From the NCBI GenBank assembly GCA_902809985.1, contig CADDXC010000001.1, forward strand, positions 744,001 to 808,000: DNA of 64,000 nucleotides, given 5' to 3'. This document shows positions 30,791 through 39,218 of the stretch, in pieces. This stretch comes from Clostridiaceae bacterium BL-3. GTDB taxonomy: Bacteria; Bacillota; Clostridia; Clostridiales; Clostridiaceae. Numbering within the stretch: position 1 is the first letter of the stretch; every line of letters starts with the position of its first letter. Under the pieces are notes generated by a model. That model was not told the origin of the DNA. It saw only the letters and a list, made by a program, of their open reading frames with translations, and did no database searches. Made by a program: the position numbers and the translations under genes.

Positions 30791-31143
30791 CTTCATTGAT
30801 ATTGATATCGGTATTTTTAGGAGCTATGGGTCAGGTACTTGTGAAATATGGTGCTGTAAATTTGCAGCTGGATTTTACATTAAAATATTTATTACCAAGT
30901 ATTTTATCCATATTGAAGAATATTCCTGTAATGTGTGGAATTGTATCCTATGGACTGAGTTTTCTCCTATGGATAAAAATTTTGAGTAAGGTAGAATTGA
31001 GTTATGCATATCCTATGGTGAGTTTAGGATATATAATAATCATGCTATTTTCCTATTTTATATTCAAGGAAAATATAACTCTTATGAGAATATTGGGAGT
31101 GGGTTTTATAATAGTAGGAGTGATATTGGTTTCAAGAAGCTGA
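30787..31143 (+). CDS. Small EamA/SMR-type membrane protein (ArnE/ArnF-like)
   Basis: A 118-residue protein with four predicted membrane helices. It has the family pattern MGQVLVKYGA near the N-terminus and ELSYAYPMVSLGYIIIML in the middle. Similar proteins flip polyprenyl-phosphate sugars (ArnE/F) or export small cations. The context next to a UbiA-type enzyme and a GT-C transferase favours lipid-linked sugar flipping. It overlaps the GT-C gene by 4 bases, so the three form an operon. Confidence 0.75.
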   Translation: MTSLILISVFLGAMGQVLVKYGAVNLQLDFTLKYLLPSILSILKNIPVMCGIVSYGLSFLLWIKILSKVELSYAYPMVSLGYIIIMLFSYFIFKENITLMRILGVGFIIVGVILVSRS

Positions 31144-31150
31144 AAATTTT

Positions 31151-31182
31151 TATTAACTGTGAATTTTGTATTGTGAATTGAA
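31151..31182 (+). repeat. TGAATTG-type repeat tract
   Basis: TTAACTGTGAATTTTGTATTG followed by TGAATTG lies between the small transporter gene and aspC. It belongs to the same dispersed family as the tract at 2144-2178. Confidence 0.6.
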
Positions 31183-31199
31183 TAAAGGGAGGAATAAAA

Positions 31200-32393
31200 A
31201 TGATATTGTCAAAAAAAGCTGAAAAAATTCAATCGTCTATAACTCTGGAAATAACTGCAAAAGCTAAGCAAATGAAGTCTCAGGGAATAGATGTAATAGG
31301 ATTTGGTGCTGGAGAACCAGATTTTAATACTCCAGAGAATATTCAAAAAGCTGCTGTAGCTGCTATGAAAAAAGGTTATACAAAATATACTCCTGCTTCT
31401 GGAATTTTAGAGCTTAAGGAAGCCATTTTAAAAAAATTTAAAGTGGACAATGATCTAAGCTACAGTACAGATCAAATTATAATATCTACAGGGGCAAAGC
31501 AATGTCTCTGCAATACATTCCAGGCCATATTAAATCCAGGAGACGAGGTTATTATAGCTGTTCCCTATTGGGTAAGTTATCCTGAATTGGTTAGGCTTTC
31601 GGATGGAGTACCGGTATTTGTTAATACAAAGGAAGAGAATAATTTTAAGTATACTGTAAAAGATTTAGAAAGGGCTTATACTGAAAAAACTAAAATGATC
31701 ATAATCAACAGTCCTAATAATCCAACAGGAAGCATTTATTCAGAGAAGGAACTAAAAGAAATAGCTGATTTTGCCAAAGAGAAGGATATATTTATTTTGT
31801 CAGATGAAATATATGAAAAACTCATTTATGGAAACAACTGTCATGTTAGTATAGCAAGTATATCTCAGGATGCTTATGAAAGAACAATTGTCGTAAATGG
31901 GGTTTCTAAAACATATTCCATGACAGGATGGAGAATAGGGTATTGTGCTGCAGATAAAAATATAGTCAAATTAATGTCCAACATTCAAAGTCATACTACA
32001 GGAAATCCCAATTCCATAGCTCAGTATGCTGCATTGGCAGCTTTACATGGAGAAAGTACTCAGATTGAGAACATGGTAGGTGAATTTAAAAAAAGAAGAG
32101 AATATATGATAAAAAAAATAGATGCGATTGAAGGACTTTCTTGTTTAAAACCAGAAGGAGCTTTTTATGTGATGCTGAATATATCAAAAACTTTCGGAAA
32201 AACTATTAATGGACAAAAAATAGAGAATTCACTTGAATTTTCAAATTTGCTGCTTGAAAAAGAAAAAGTTGCGGTAGTGCCTGGACTAGGATTTGGAATA
32301 GATGGATATGTAAGATTGTCTTATGCTACTTCCATGGAAAATATAAAAAAAGGACTGGATAGGATAGAACAGTTTGTGCTAAAGTTAAAATAA
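31200..32393 (+). CDS. aspC: Pyridoxal-phosphate aspartate aminotransferase
   Basis: A 397-residue class I aminotransferase of the Ib (thermophile/Bacillus) group. The PLP lysine is in VNGVSKTYSMTGWRIGY, with NSPNNPTGS and the SDEIYEKLIY aspartate upstream. It likely interconverts aspartate/oxaloacetate and glutamate/2-oxoglutarate. A GGGAGG site precedes the ATG. It stands alone between the glycan-type cassette and ptsH. Confidence 0.9.
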   Translation: MILSKKAEKIQSSITLEITAKAKQMKSQGIDVIGFGAGEPDFNTPENIQKAAVAAMKKGYTKYTPASGILELKEAILKKFKVDNDLSYSTDQIIISTGAKQCLCNTFQAILNPGDEVIIAVPYWVSYPELVRLSDGVPVFVNTKEENNFKYTVKDLERAYTEKTKMIIINSPNNPTGSIYSEKELKEIADFAKEKDIFILSDEIYEKLIYGNNCHVSIASISQDAYERTIVVNGVSKTYSMTGWRIGYCAADKNIVKLMSNIQSHTTGNPNSIAQYAALAALHGESTQIENMVGEFKKRREYMIKKIDAIEGLSCLKPEGAFYVMLNISKTFGKTINGQKIENSLEFSNLLLEKEKVAVVPGLGFGIDGYVRLSYATSMENIKKGLDRIEQFVLKLK

Positions 32394-32516
32394 TATTAGA
32401 TTATTTATACTGAAATGTAAAAATTATTATTCAAATATTAATAAAAAATGGTATAATAATTAAGAAGAATTTGAGATCTGTTATAACAACAATAAACTGA
32501 GATAGAGGTGAATTAA

Positions 32517-32780
32517 ATGGTTTCTAAAGAAGTTATAGTTAAAAGCCCTACAGGATTACATGCAAGACCTGCAACACTACTGGTTAAGAAAGCTTCTTCA
32601 TTTAAATCTGATTTATCCATAGAATTTGATGGAAAAAAGGCGAATATAAAAAGTTTAATTGGAGTACTTTCATTAGGTGTAACCAAGAATTCAACTGTTA
32701 AAATAACTGCATCTGGTGATGACGAGTCATTGGCCATAGAAGAAATTATCAAATTAATAAATTCATTGGAAACATTATAG
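32517..32780 (+). CDS. ptsH: Phosphocarrier protein HPr
   Basis: An 87-residue PTS phosphocarrier. His15 in PTGLHARPAT accepts phosphate from enzyme I, and Ser46 in KSLIGVLSLG is the HPr-kinase site typical of Firmicutes. It is a monocistronic gene here, without ptsI nearby. A TATAAT at 32452-32457 with a weak -35 may be its promoter. A bidirectional terminator follows at 32892. Confidence 0.93.
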   Translation: MVSKEVIVKSPTGLHARPATLLVKKASSFKSDLSIEFDGKKANIKSLIGVLSLGVTKNSTVKITASGDDESLAIEEIIKLINSLETL

Positions 32781-32891
32781 TCAATTTTAATTGAGTGATT
32801 TTTGGTTAAAGTGGAGTCCTATTATGGGTAATGTTTTTCCACCTCAACCTTTTACAAAAACCAATGCTTGATAAAAGAATAACTGTGAATA

Positions 32892-32925
32892 AAATAGAAG
32901 ACCAATGAAAGGTCTTCTCATTTTA
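32892..32925. terminator. Bidirectional terminator between ptsH and the DUF378 gene
   Basis: AGAAGACC (32896-32903) and GGTCTTCT (32911-32918) form an 8-pair stem flanked by A-rich and T-rich sides, suiting both convergent genes. Confidence 0.75.
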
Positions 32926-33168
32926 TTTGCAGCTGTTTTTAGTTTTAAAAAGCAATATAATCATGTCAATACCTGCTACACCTATGAGTATGTCTATTAT
33001 CCTTCCGATTAGATTGGAAGGTTCACCAAATATAATTTGAATTATGTTAAAATTAAATAAACCTATAAGTCCCCAAATTATTGCACCTATGATTGTCAAT
33101 ATTAAAGAAATTTTGTCTATTATACTGAATTTATACATACTTTCATTTACTGAGGCTGTATAAGTCAT
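32923..33168 (-). CDS. DUF378 family small membrane protein
   Basis: An 81-residue protein with two membrane helices separated by a GEPSNLIGRIIDILIG loop, matching the DUF378/YuzA pattern; its function is unknown. The ATG at 33168 is the first possible start, because a stop lies just upstream in frame. The only good ribosome site (GGAGGTGA, minus strand at 33195-33202) is too far away, so the true N-terminus is uncertain. MYKFSIIDKIS at residue 12 is an alternative start. Confidence 0.7.
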   Translation of the reverse strand: MTYTASVNESMYKFSIIDKISLILTIIGAIIWGLIGLFNFNIIQIIFGEPSNLIGRIIDILIGVAGIDMIILLFKTKNSCK

Positions 33169-33206
33169 TCTTAGATTCGAACCTCAATAAAAATTCACCT
33201 CCATAC

Positions 33207-33234
33207 AATATACTTTTTCTAATTAAAGTATATT
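33207..33234. promoter_or_regulatory. Perfect 10-bp inverted repeat between divergent genes
   Basis: AATATACTTT (33207-33216) and AAAGTATATT (33225-33234) lie between the DUF378 gene and purB, close to the minus-strand ribosome site. It may be an operator or a leader hairpin. Confidence 0.4.
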
Positions 33235-33370
33235 AGTAACTTTGTAAAATAGAACAGTTTGTACACTTTTATAAGATTATACGAATATAATAATATAATA
33301 TAATATAAATATATGTTATAATATGAATGAAAACAATTAAATTATAGTATATGTACGGAGGTATTTTATC

Positions 33371-34801
33371 ATGAGAGATACATACAATAACCCATTAAAT
33401 AGAAGGTATGCCTCACGGGAAATGAGTTATCTATTTTCCGATGAGATGAAATTTAAAACTTGGAGAAAACTCTGGGTAGCTCTGGCTGAGTGTGAGAAAG
33501 AGCTTGGGCTCAATATAACTTCTGAACAAATAGATGAATTGAAAGCCAATGTGGAAAATATAAATTATGAGGATGCAGAAAAAAGAGAAAAGGAAGTACG
33601 TCATGATGTGATGAGCCACGTATATGCCTATGGACTTCAGTGCCCTAAGGCCAAGGGAATAATACATCTGGGGGCAACCAGCTGTTATGTAGGGGATAAT
33701 ACAGATCTTATAATTATGAAAAAGGCACTTTACATAGTGAGGGGAAAAATACTGAATGTGATAAATTATCTCAAGGATTTTGCACTTGAATACAAAGATC
33801 TTCCCACTCTCGGATTTACACATCTTCAGCCTGCCCAGCTCACTACAGTTGGCAAGAGAGCATCTCTCTGGATACAGGATCTATATCTGGATATGGAAAA
33901 TATTGATTTTGTCATTGATAAAATCAGATTCAGAGGAGTAAAAGGAACTACGGGAACTCAGGCCAGTTTTATGGATCTGTTTAACGGCAATGAAGAAAAG
34001 GTAAAGATGCTGGATAAAATGGTGACGGAGAAGATGGGATTCAATCAGGAATTTATGGTTACAGGACAGACCTATACCAGAAAGCTCGATTCCATAATAT
34101 TAAATACTCTTTCAGAGATAGCACAAAGTGCTTATAAGTTCAGCAATGATCTCAGGATACTTCAAAATATGAAGGAAATGGAGGAACCTTTTGAAAAAAA
34201 TCAGATAGGCTCTTCAGCCATGGCATATAAAAGGAATCCTATGAGATGTGAGAGAATGGGTTCTCTGTGCAGATATATAATTGTGAATGCCTTGAACCCG
34301 GCTATAACTGCTTCGACTCAATGGTTTGAAAGAACCCTGGATGATTCTGCAAACAGGAGGATAGTCCTTCCTGAGGCATTTTTGGCACTGGACGGGGTCT
34401 TAAATTTATATATGAATGTATCTGAAAATATGGTGGTTTATCCAAAGACAATTGCATCCCATGTACTTAAGGAACTTCCATTTATGGCTACGGAGAATAT
34501 AATAATGGAAGCTGTTAAAAGAGGAGGGGATAGACAGGAACTTCATGAGAGAATCAGGATTCATTCTATGGAAGCAGCTAAGAGGGTGAAATCAGAGGGA
34601 AAGGAAAATGATCTTCTGGAAAGAATTATAAAAGACCCATTTTTTAAAATGAAAAAAGAAGAGATACTGTCTCTGGTGAGTCCCGAAAAATTTGTTGGAA
34701 GGGCACCAGGCCAAGTGGTGGATTTTATAGAGAGCCAAATAAGCCCAATGCTTGAAAATAATAAACAGTATCTGGGGAAAGAGGCCCAGATAAATGTCTA
34801 G
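33371..34801 (+). CDS. purB: Adenylosuccinate lyase
   Basis: A 476-residue fumarase-superfamily enzyme acting twice in purine synthesis: SAICAR to AICAR and adenylosuccinate to AMP. The signature GSSAMAYKRNPMRCE lies near residue 280, and the HDVMSHVYAYG and TLGFTHLQPAQ segments supply catalytic histidines. The long form of about 476 residues is common in clostridia. A CGGAGG site precedes the ATG. An AT-repeat-rich stretch with several TATAAT-like words lies upstream. Confidence 0.93.
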   Translation: MRDTYNNPLNRRYASREMSYLFSDEMKFKTWRKLWVALAECEKELGLNITSEQIDELKANVENINYEDAEKREKEVRHDVMSHVYAYGLQCPKAKGIIHLGATSCYVGDNTDLIIMKKALYIVRGKILNVINYLKDFALEYKDLPTLGFTHLQPAQLTTVGKRASLWIQDLYLDMENIDFVIDKIRFRGVKGTTGTQASFMDLFNGNEEKVKMLDKMVTEKMGFNQEFMVTGQTYTRKLDSIILNTLSEIAQSAYKFSNDLRILQNMKEMEEPFEKNQIGSSAMAYKRNPMRCERMGSLCRYIIVNALNPAITASTQWFERTLDDSANRRIVLPEAFLALDGVLNLYMNVSENMVVYPKTIASHVLKELPFMATENIIMEAVKRGGDRQELHERIRIHSMEAAKRVKSEGKENDLLERIIKDPFFKMKKEEILSLVSPEKFVGRAPGQVVDFIESQISPMLENNKQYLGKEAQINV

Positions 34802-34824
34802 TCTAATATATGGGAGGATTGTAT

Positions 34825-36267
34825 ATGTACGATATTGCCATTATAGGAGCAGGAGTGGAAGGTTCAGCCATTGCAAGAAGGTTTTCCAGATATAAATTAA
34901 AAATTTGTCTGATAGAAAAACAGGATGATGTATCCTGTGGGGCGTCTAAAGCCAACAGCGGTATAGTGCATGGAGGATATGACGACACACCGGGTACTTT
35001 AAAGGCTAAATTATGCGTAAAGGGAAACAGGATGTATGACAGGTTAAACAGGGAGTTGAATTTTGGTTATAGAGAAACAGGCTCCCTTGTAATAGCTTTT
35101 TCAGATGAAGAGAAAAAACATCTTGAGAAGTTGTATCATAATGGTATAAAAAATGGTGTAGGGGGAATGGAGATAATAGACGGCGAAAAGGTAAGACAGA
35201 TGGAGCCTTATGTGAACAATGAGGTTAAATGGGCTCTCTACTGTAAAGATTCAGGAGTTTGTTCTCCCTATGAATTCACCATAGCACTGGCAGAAAATGC
35301 AGTGGAAAATGGAGTGGATTTGAAACTGGAAAGTGAAGTTATAGGCATAAATAGAAAGGAAAATTATTTTGAAATAGTTACCAGCCAGGAGAGGATAGAG
35401 GCTAGATATGTAATAAATGCAGCGGGGGTCTACAGTGATAAAATATCCAATATGGTTGGCCTGGACCATTTTCATATAATTCCAAGGAAAGGTGAATATG
35501 TCCTTTTCAACAGGGATCAGTCCTACCTGGTGAATAGTGTAATATTTCAGGTACCTACGGAAAAGGGCAAGGGAATTTTAGTGACTACCACCTATCATGG
35601 CAATCTGATGATAGGCCCAAACGCCCAGGAGGTTTCAAACAAGGAAGATGTGAATACGAATGAGGAAATGCTGAATTACATTGTTGAAACCGCCAGGAAA
35701 TCTGTAGAGGGTTTTGACATGAAAAAAGCTATAACCTCTTTTGCAGGAGTGAGGCCTACCAGCAGTACCAGAGATTTCATAATAGAAGAAACAAAAGTAG
35801 AGGGATTCATAAATGTAGCGGGCATAGATTCACCGGGACTTACTTCTGCTCCAGCCATAGCAGAGGAAGTAGTAAATATATTGAGCAAGAAAGTAAAGCT
35901 GGAGGAAAAAGATGATTTTAATCCCTATAGAAAACCTATTATAGTAAAAAAGGATAAAAATTTTGATGGAGACATAAATGCAAAAGAGCCTGAAAAACAT
36001 ATTATATGCAGATGCGAAAGGGTAACGGAAGCGGAAATTGTAGATGCATTAAATAGACCGGTAAGGACAATATCCATTGATGGAGTCAAACGCCGTACAA
36101 GGGCTGGCATGGGCATGTGCCAGGGGGCATTTTGCGGTTCTAGGGTCAGAAAACTCATAGCAAGAGAAATGGATATACCTGAAGAACAAGTTAAACAGAG
36201 AGGTCCAGGATCCTCCATACTTCCTAAAAGGGTAAATCGGATAAATGTGATGAAAATACAGAAATAG
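34825..36267 (+). CDS. FAD-dependent oxidoreductase with BFD-type [2Fe-2S] domain
   Basis: A protein of about 480 residues. The N-terminal DAO-family FAD domain has IIGAGVEGSAIARRFSRY and HGGYDDTPGTLKAKL. The C-terminal BFD-like domain has CRCERVTEAEIVDAL and GMCQGAFC, four cysteines for a [2Fe-2S] cluster. This layout matches clostridial GlpA-type glycerol-3-phosphate dehydrogenases and related 2-hydroxyacid dehydrogenases. The substrate is uncertain. GGGAGG points to the ATG at 34825 rather than 34810. It starts 23 bases after purB. Confidence 0.85.
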   Translation: MYDIAIIGAGVEGSAIARRFSRYKLKICLIEKQDDVSCGASKANSGIVHGGYDDTPGTLKAKLCVKGNRMYDRLNRELNFGYRETGSLVIAFSDEEKKHLEKLYHNGIKNGVGGMEIIDGEKVRQMEPYVNNEVKWALYCKDSGVCSPYEFTIALAENAVENGVDLKLESEVIGINRKENYFEIVTSQERIEARYVINAAGVYSDKISNMVGLDHFHIIPRKGEYVLFNRDQSYLVNSVIFQVPTEKGKGILVTTTYHGNLMIGPNAQEVSNKEDVNTNEEMLNYIVETARKSVEGFDMKKAITSFAGVRPTSSTRDFIIEETKVEGFINVAGIDSPGLTSAPAIAEEVVNILSKKVKLEEKDDFNPYRKPIIVKKDKNFDGDINAKEPEKHIICRCERVTEAEIVDALNRPVRTISIDGVKRRTRAGMGMCQGAFCGSRVRKLIAREMDIPEEQVKQRGPGSSILPKRVNRINVMKIQK

Positions 36268-36283
36268 ATTTTAAATTATGAAG

Positions 36284-36318
36284 GCTGCCGTATAATCAAT
36301 TTGCGGCAGCTCCAATTC
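36284..36318 (+). terminator. Hairpin after the FAD oxidoreductase gene
   Basis: GCTGCCG (36284-36290) and CGGCAGC (36304-36310) form a GC-rich 7-pair stem. The following T content is modest. Confidence 0.55.
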
Positions 36319-36404
36319 TTTGAACCTGAATATAACTTGATTGCAATATTACATGGGGTTTCATATCCTGATAATATAGCTATTTAATTGTGGAGGTAAT
36401 AATA

Positions 36405-37328
36405 TTGAGAAGATCCAGGAATGACATGGATGATTTGATGCAGCTTGCTCTATATATGTTTCCCAAATATATGAAGAGAATACAAAAATACGATAGAAGG
36501 CATTTTGAAGATTCGCATCACGGTGAAGATCATCATTATGAGCACGATGAATATGCGGATTTGAAGGATTTAATTGGGTTCATAGAAAAAAATATTATCA
36601 GGGACAAAGGTAAGGAGGGTATGGGAGACAAAAAAATTGGGAAGAAAATTGATGGAGGAAAACTCCAAAATACAGGTAAAAATCCGATTCATGAAGAAAT
36701 ACTAAAAAAAGCACAGGAACAGATTAAAAAATCAGGCCAGGGACCCGATAAGAAATTGTCGGATGATAGAAATGTGAGACAGGACGGCAGAGCTGCCAAA
36801 AGCATAAAACAGTTGGACTCAAAAGAGACAAGGGAGATGCCGACAAAAGATGTATGTTTTTCAGCATGCAATGAGGAGATAAAAAATTTATTGAACAGAT
36901 ATGTGAATAAAAAATTTGACATATGCACTGACGGCGATGAAAACTGTGTGTTTGAACAGATAAATTTGATATGTGCAGATGAAGAGCTGGCCAAATTTAA
37001 AAATGGGGAAGGTGAAATCATAGTAATACCTGTAAGAAATATAGTTGGAATGAATTTGCCTGAACCGGTATACATGGAAGAACATTCTAAAAAAGATGAT
37101 ATGACATACTACCCTCTGGAAAAATCGCTGTGTCATTATTTTGGCGCAATAATTGGCAAAAGGGTGTGCATACAGACACGGGGCCAGGGAAAGTTCAAAT
37201 ATCTCTCAAGAAAGCTCATCACAGGTACAGGAAAAGGATTTGTTATAATTGAAAACAACATTGTCATATTATTTTCCAAAATAATATTTATAAGAGAATC
37301 GAAGCTGGATGAATATAAAAATTCATAG
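36405..37328 (+). CDS. Hypothetical protein, His/Asp-rich N-terminal segment
   Basis: A protein of about 307 residues that I do not recognise. Residues 1-35 are a basic/hydrophobic helix (MQLALYMFPKYMKRIQKY). Next comes a His-rich acidic patch (HFEDSHHGEDHHYEHDEY), then a charged low-complexity linker. The C-terminal 150 residues look globular and beta-rich (GEGEIIVIPVRNIVGMN). No signal peptide or membrane segment is evident. GGAGG supports the TTG at 36405 over the GTG at 36390. A metal-binding or spore-coat role is possible but unproven. Confidence 0.75.
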   Translation: MRRSRNDMDDLMQLALYMFPKYMKRIQKYDRRHFEDSHHGEDHHYEHDEYADLKDLIGFIEKNIIRDKGKEGMGDKKIGKKIDGGKLQNTGKNPIHEEILKKAQEQIKKSGQGPDKKLSDDRNVRQDGRAAKSIKQLDSKETREMPTKDVCFSACNEEIKNLLNRYVNKKFDICTDGDENCVFEQINLICADEELAKFKNGEGEIIVIPVRNIVGMNLPEPVYMEEHSKKDDMTYYPLEKSLCHYFGAIIGKRVCIQTRGQGKFKYLSRKLITGTGKGFVIIENNIVILFSKIIFIRESKLDEYKNS

Positions 37329-37332
37329 AGAA

Positions 37333-37384
37333 AATACCTGGATGTTTATGTATAAAATATATTGAACATGAAAATCCAGGTATT
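37333..37384. terminator. Bidirectional terminator between convergent genes
   Basis: AATACCTGGAT (37333-37343) and ATCCAGGTATT (37374-37384) form a perfect 11-pair stem with a 30-base AT-rich loop. It serves the hypothetical gene and gltX. Confidence 0.7.
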
Positions 37385-37388
37385 CATT

Positions 37389-38843
37389 TTATTGATTTGC
37401 CTTCTTAAGTTTTTCAATTCCAATTTTTACTCTCTTTATGGATTCTTCTTTTCCTATAATATCTGCTATTTCAAAAGCACCGCCGGGAGTGGATTTTTTA
37501 CCTGAAAGTGCCGTCCTTACAGGCCAGAGTACTACTCCATTTTTAACCTGCATATCTGATACCAGATCCATACAGCACTTTTCTATGTTTTCGAAAGTCC
37601 AGGGATCCAGTGATTCTACTCTTGGAAGAAATTTTTCAAGAGTGATCAGTGAATTCTGTAAATTTGTCTTCATTCTTTTATGGATATACATGTCTGCAGA
37701 GTAATCCGGAAGTTCCTGAAAAAAGTCCAAAAAATCTGGTATTTCACTGAGTATTTCAACTCTGGTCTTAAGCAGCTTGCTTATTTTCAAAAAATCCAGA
37801 TCCTTTGAAATGACTTTTTTATAGTAGGGAAGAGCAAGAGAATTAAAATCTTCCAAAGGCATATTTTTAATATACTGTCCATTCATCCATTTCAATTTTA
37901 CAGTATCGAATATGGCAGGAGATTTATTTATATTTCTATAGTCAAATCTTTCTACCAGCTCATGAAGATTAAAAATTTCCCTTTCATCTCCGGGATTCCA
38001 GCCTAAAAGGGCTATGTAGTTTAAAACAGCTTCTTTGAGGTATCCTTTTTTTATAAGATCTTCAAAAGACGCGTCACCATTTCTTTTACTCAACTTATGG
38101 TGTAGATCTTTCATTATTGGAGGACAGTGAATATATATTGGGATCTGCCAGCCGAAAGCTTCATATAACCTGTTGTATTTTGGAGCCGAAGACAGGTACT
38201 CACTTCCCCTTACTACATGCGTAATTCCCATAAGATGGTCATCTATTACGTTTGCAAAGTTGTAGGTAGGATAGCCATCGGATTTTATGAGTATCATATC
38301 ATCTAATTCCGAATTGTCCACGCATATATCGCCATAGATCTCATCATGGAAAGTTGTAACGCCGGTTTCGGGATTATTCTGCCTTATTACATAAGGTGTT
38401 CCGGAATTAAGTTTTTCCTTTATTTCTTCTTTTGAAAGATGGAGACAATGTTTATCATATTTGTAGTCTCCTGATATTTGAGAGTTAGCCCTCAGTGTAT
38501 CAATTCTCTCCTTTGTACAAAAGCAGTAATAAGCTTTTCCCATATCTATAAGTTTTTTTGCATATTTTAAATATATATCGGTTCTCTGGCTCTGGATATA
38601 AGGCCCTACTGGTCCGCCTATATCCGGACCTTCGTCGTGTTTTAGTCCTGTAGTTTTTAAAGTGTTGTAGATTATATCTAAGGCACCTTCAACGAATCTT
38701 CCCTGATCCGTATCTTCAATTCTGAGTATGAAGTCTCCGCCAGCATGTTTTGCAATTAAGTATGTATAGAGGGCAGTCCTTAAATTACCCACATGCATAT
38801 ATCCTGTGGGGCTCGGTGCAAATCTCGTTCTTACCTTGGTCAT
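37389..38843 (-). CDS. gltX: Glutamyl-tRNA synthetase
   Basis: A class I synthetase of about 484 residues charging tRNA-Glu. The HIGH-type motif is [16 protein letters not shown] at the N-terminus, and the KMSKS-type motif is [10 protein letters not shown] near residue 245. AGGAG 8 bases upstream supports the ATG at 38843, although a GTG three codons earlier is in frame. It is transcribed from its own promoter through a short leader containing a terminator-like hairpin. No T-box is present. Confidence 0.93.
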   Translation of the reverse strand: MTKVRTRFAPSPTGYMHVGNLRTALYTYLIAKHAGGDFILRIEDTDQGRFVEGALDIIYNTLKTTGLKHDEGPDIGGPVGPYIQSQRTDIYLKYAKKLIDMGKAYYCFCTKERIDTLRANSQISGDYKYDKHCLHLSKEEIKEKLNSGTPYVIRQNNPETGVTTFHDEIYGDICVDNSELDDMILIKSDGYPTYNFANVIDDHLMGITHVVRGSEYLSSAPKYNRLYEAFGWQIPIYIHCPPIMKDLHHKLSKRNGDASFEDLIKKGYLKEAVLNYIALLGWNPGDEREIFNLHELVERFDYRNINKSPAIFDTVKLKWMNGQYIKNMPLEDFNSLALPYYKKVISKDLDFLKISKLLKTRVEILSEIPDFLDFFQELPDYSADMYIHKRMKTNLQNSLITLEKFLPRVESLDPWTFENIEKCCMDLVSDMQVKNGVVLWPVRTALSGKKSTPGGAFEIADIIGKEESIKRVKIGIEKLKKANQ

Positions 38844-38868
38844 TTTTTTCACTCCTATTTATTTTAAA

Positions 38869-38902
38869 GTAAAAACCTCTCATCCGTTTTAGACGAAAGG
38901 TT
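38869..38902 (-). promoter_or_regulatory. Attenuator-like hairpin in the gltX leader
   Basis: On the minus strand, AACCTTTCGTC pairs with GATGAGAGGTT over 11 pairs, two of them G-U, and is followed by TTTTT. The G-U pairs hold only in minus-strand RNA, which supports this orientation. An upstream CTCAT could compete for ATGAG as an antiterminator. It lies between the promoter and the gltX ribosome site. Confidence 0.55.
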
Positions 38903-38925
38903 ATGAGCTTGCTATTACTCTTTAA

Positions 38926-38954
38926 ATAATATAATAATAGAGAATTTGTGTCAA
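38926..38954 (-). promoter_or_regulatory. gltX promoter
   Basis: Read on the minus strand, TTGACA (38949-38954), a 17-base spacer and TATTAT (38926-38931) form a strong sigma-A promoter. It would give a leader of about 75 bases. Confidence 0.7.
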
Positions 38955-39071
38955 GGTAGTTTTTAAATTCATGTTCTTGTAAAAGTGAGCAAATTAGATT
39001 AAATACCTGAAATATGCAACGTATATGGCAAAAAAGCCGCTTCAATATAGTATTCCTCCATAAAAGTAAAT

Positions 39072-39145
39072 TTGACATATATGAGTATTATTGATATAAA
39101 TAATATAGCATATATGTTGCACATACAACATATAAGGTATATAAT
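39072..39145 (+). promoter_or_regulatory. Two tandem gap promoters
   Basis: P1 is TTGACA (39072-39077), 17 bases, TATAAA (39095-39100). P2 is TTGCAC (39117-39122), 17 bases, TATAAT (39140-39145). Both point into gap. Together with the divergent gltX promoter they account for most of this 375-base gap. Confidence 0.65.
39111..39134 (+). promoter_or_regulatory. Palindromic candidate operator at gap P2
   Basis: TATATGTTG and CAACATATA form a perfect 9-base inverted repeat with a 6-base centre, covering the -35 box and spacer of promoter P2. A bound repressor would block P2. No regulator gene adjoins it. Confidence 0.5.
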
Positions 39146-39218
39146 TATTAATATGAGTAGCATATATAAAAAATAAACTTTATATGATAGGTAAGTATTT
39201 TATGGGAGGAAAAAAGTA

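Noticed and set aside
38844-39218. T-box riboswitch upstream of gltX
   Set aside because: The leader from the visible promoter is only about 75 bases and has no AGGGTGG-type T-box sequence or specifier stem.
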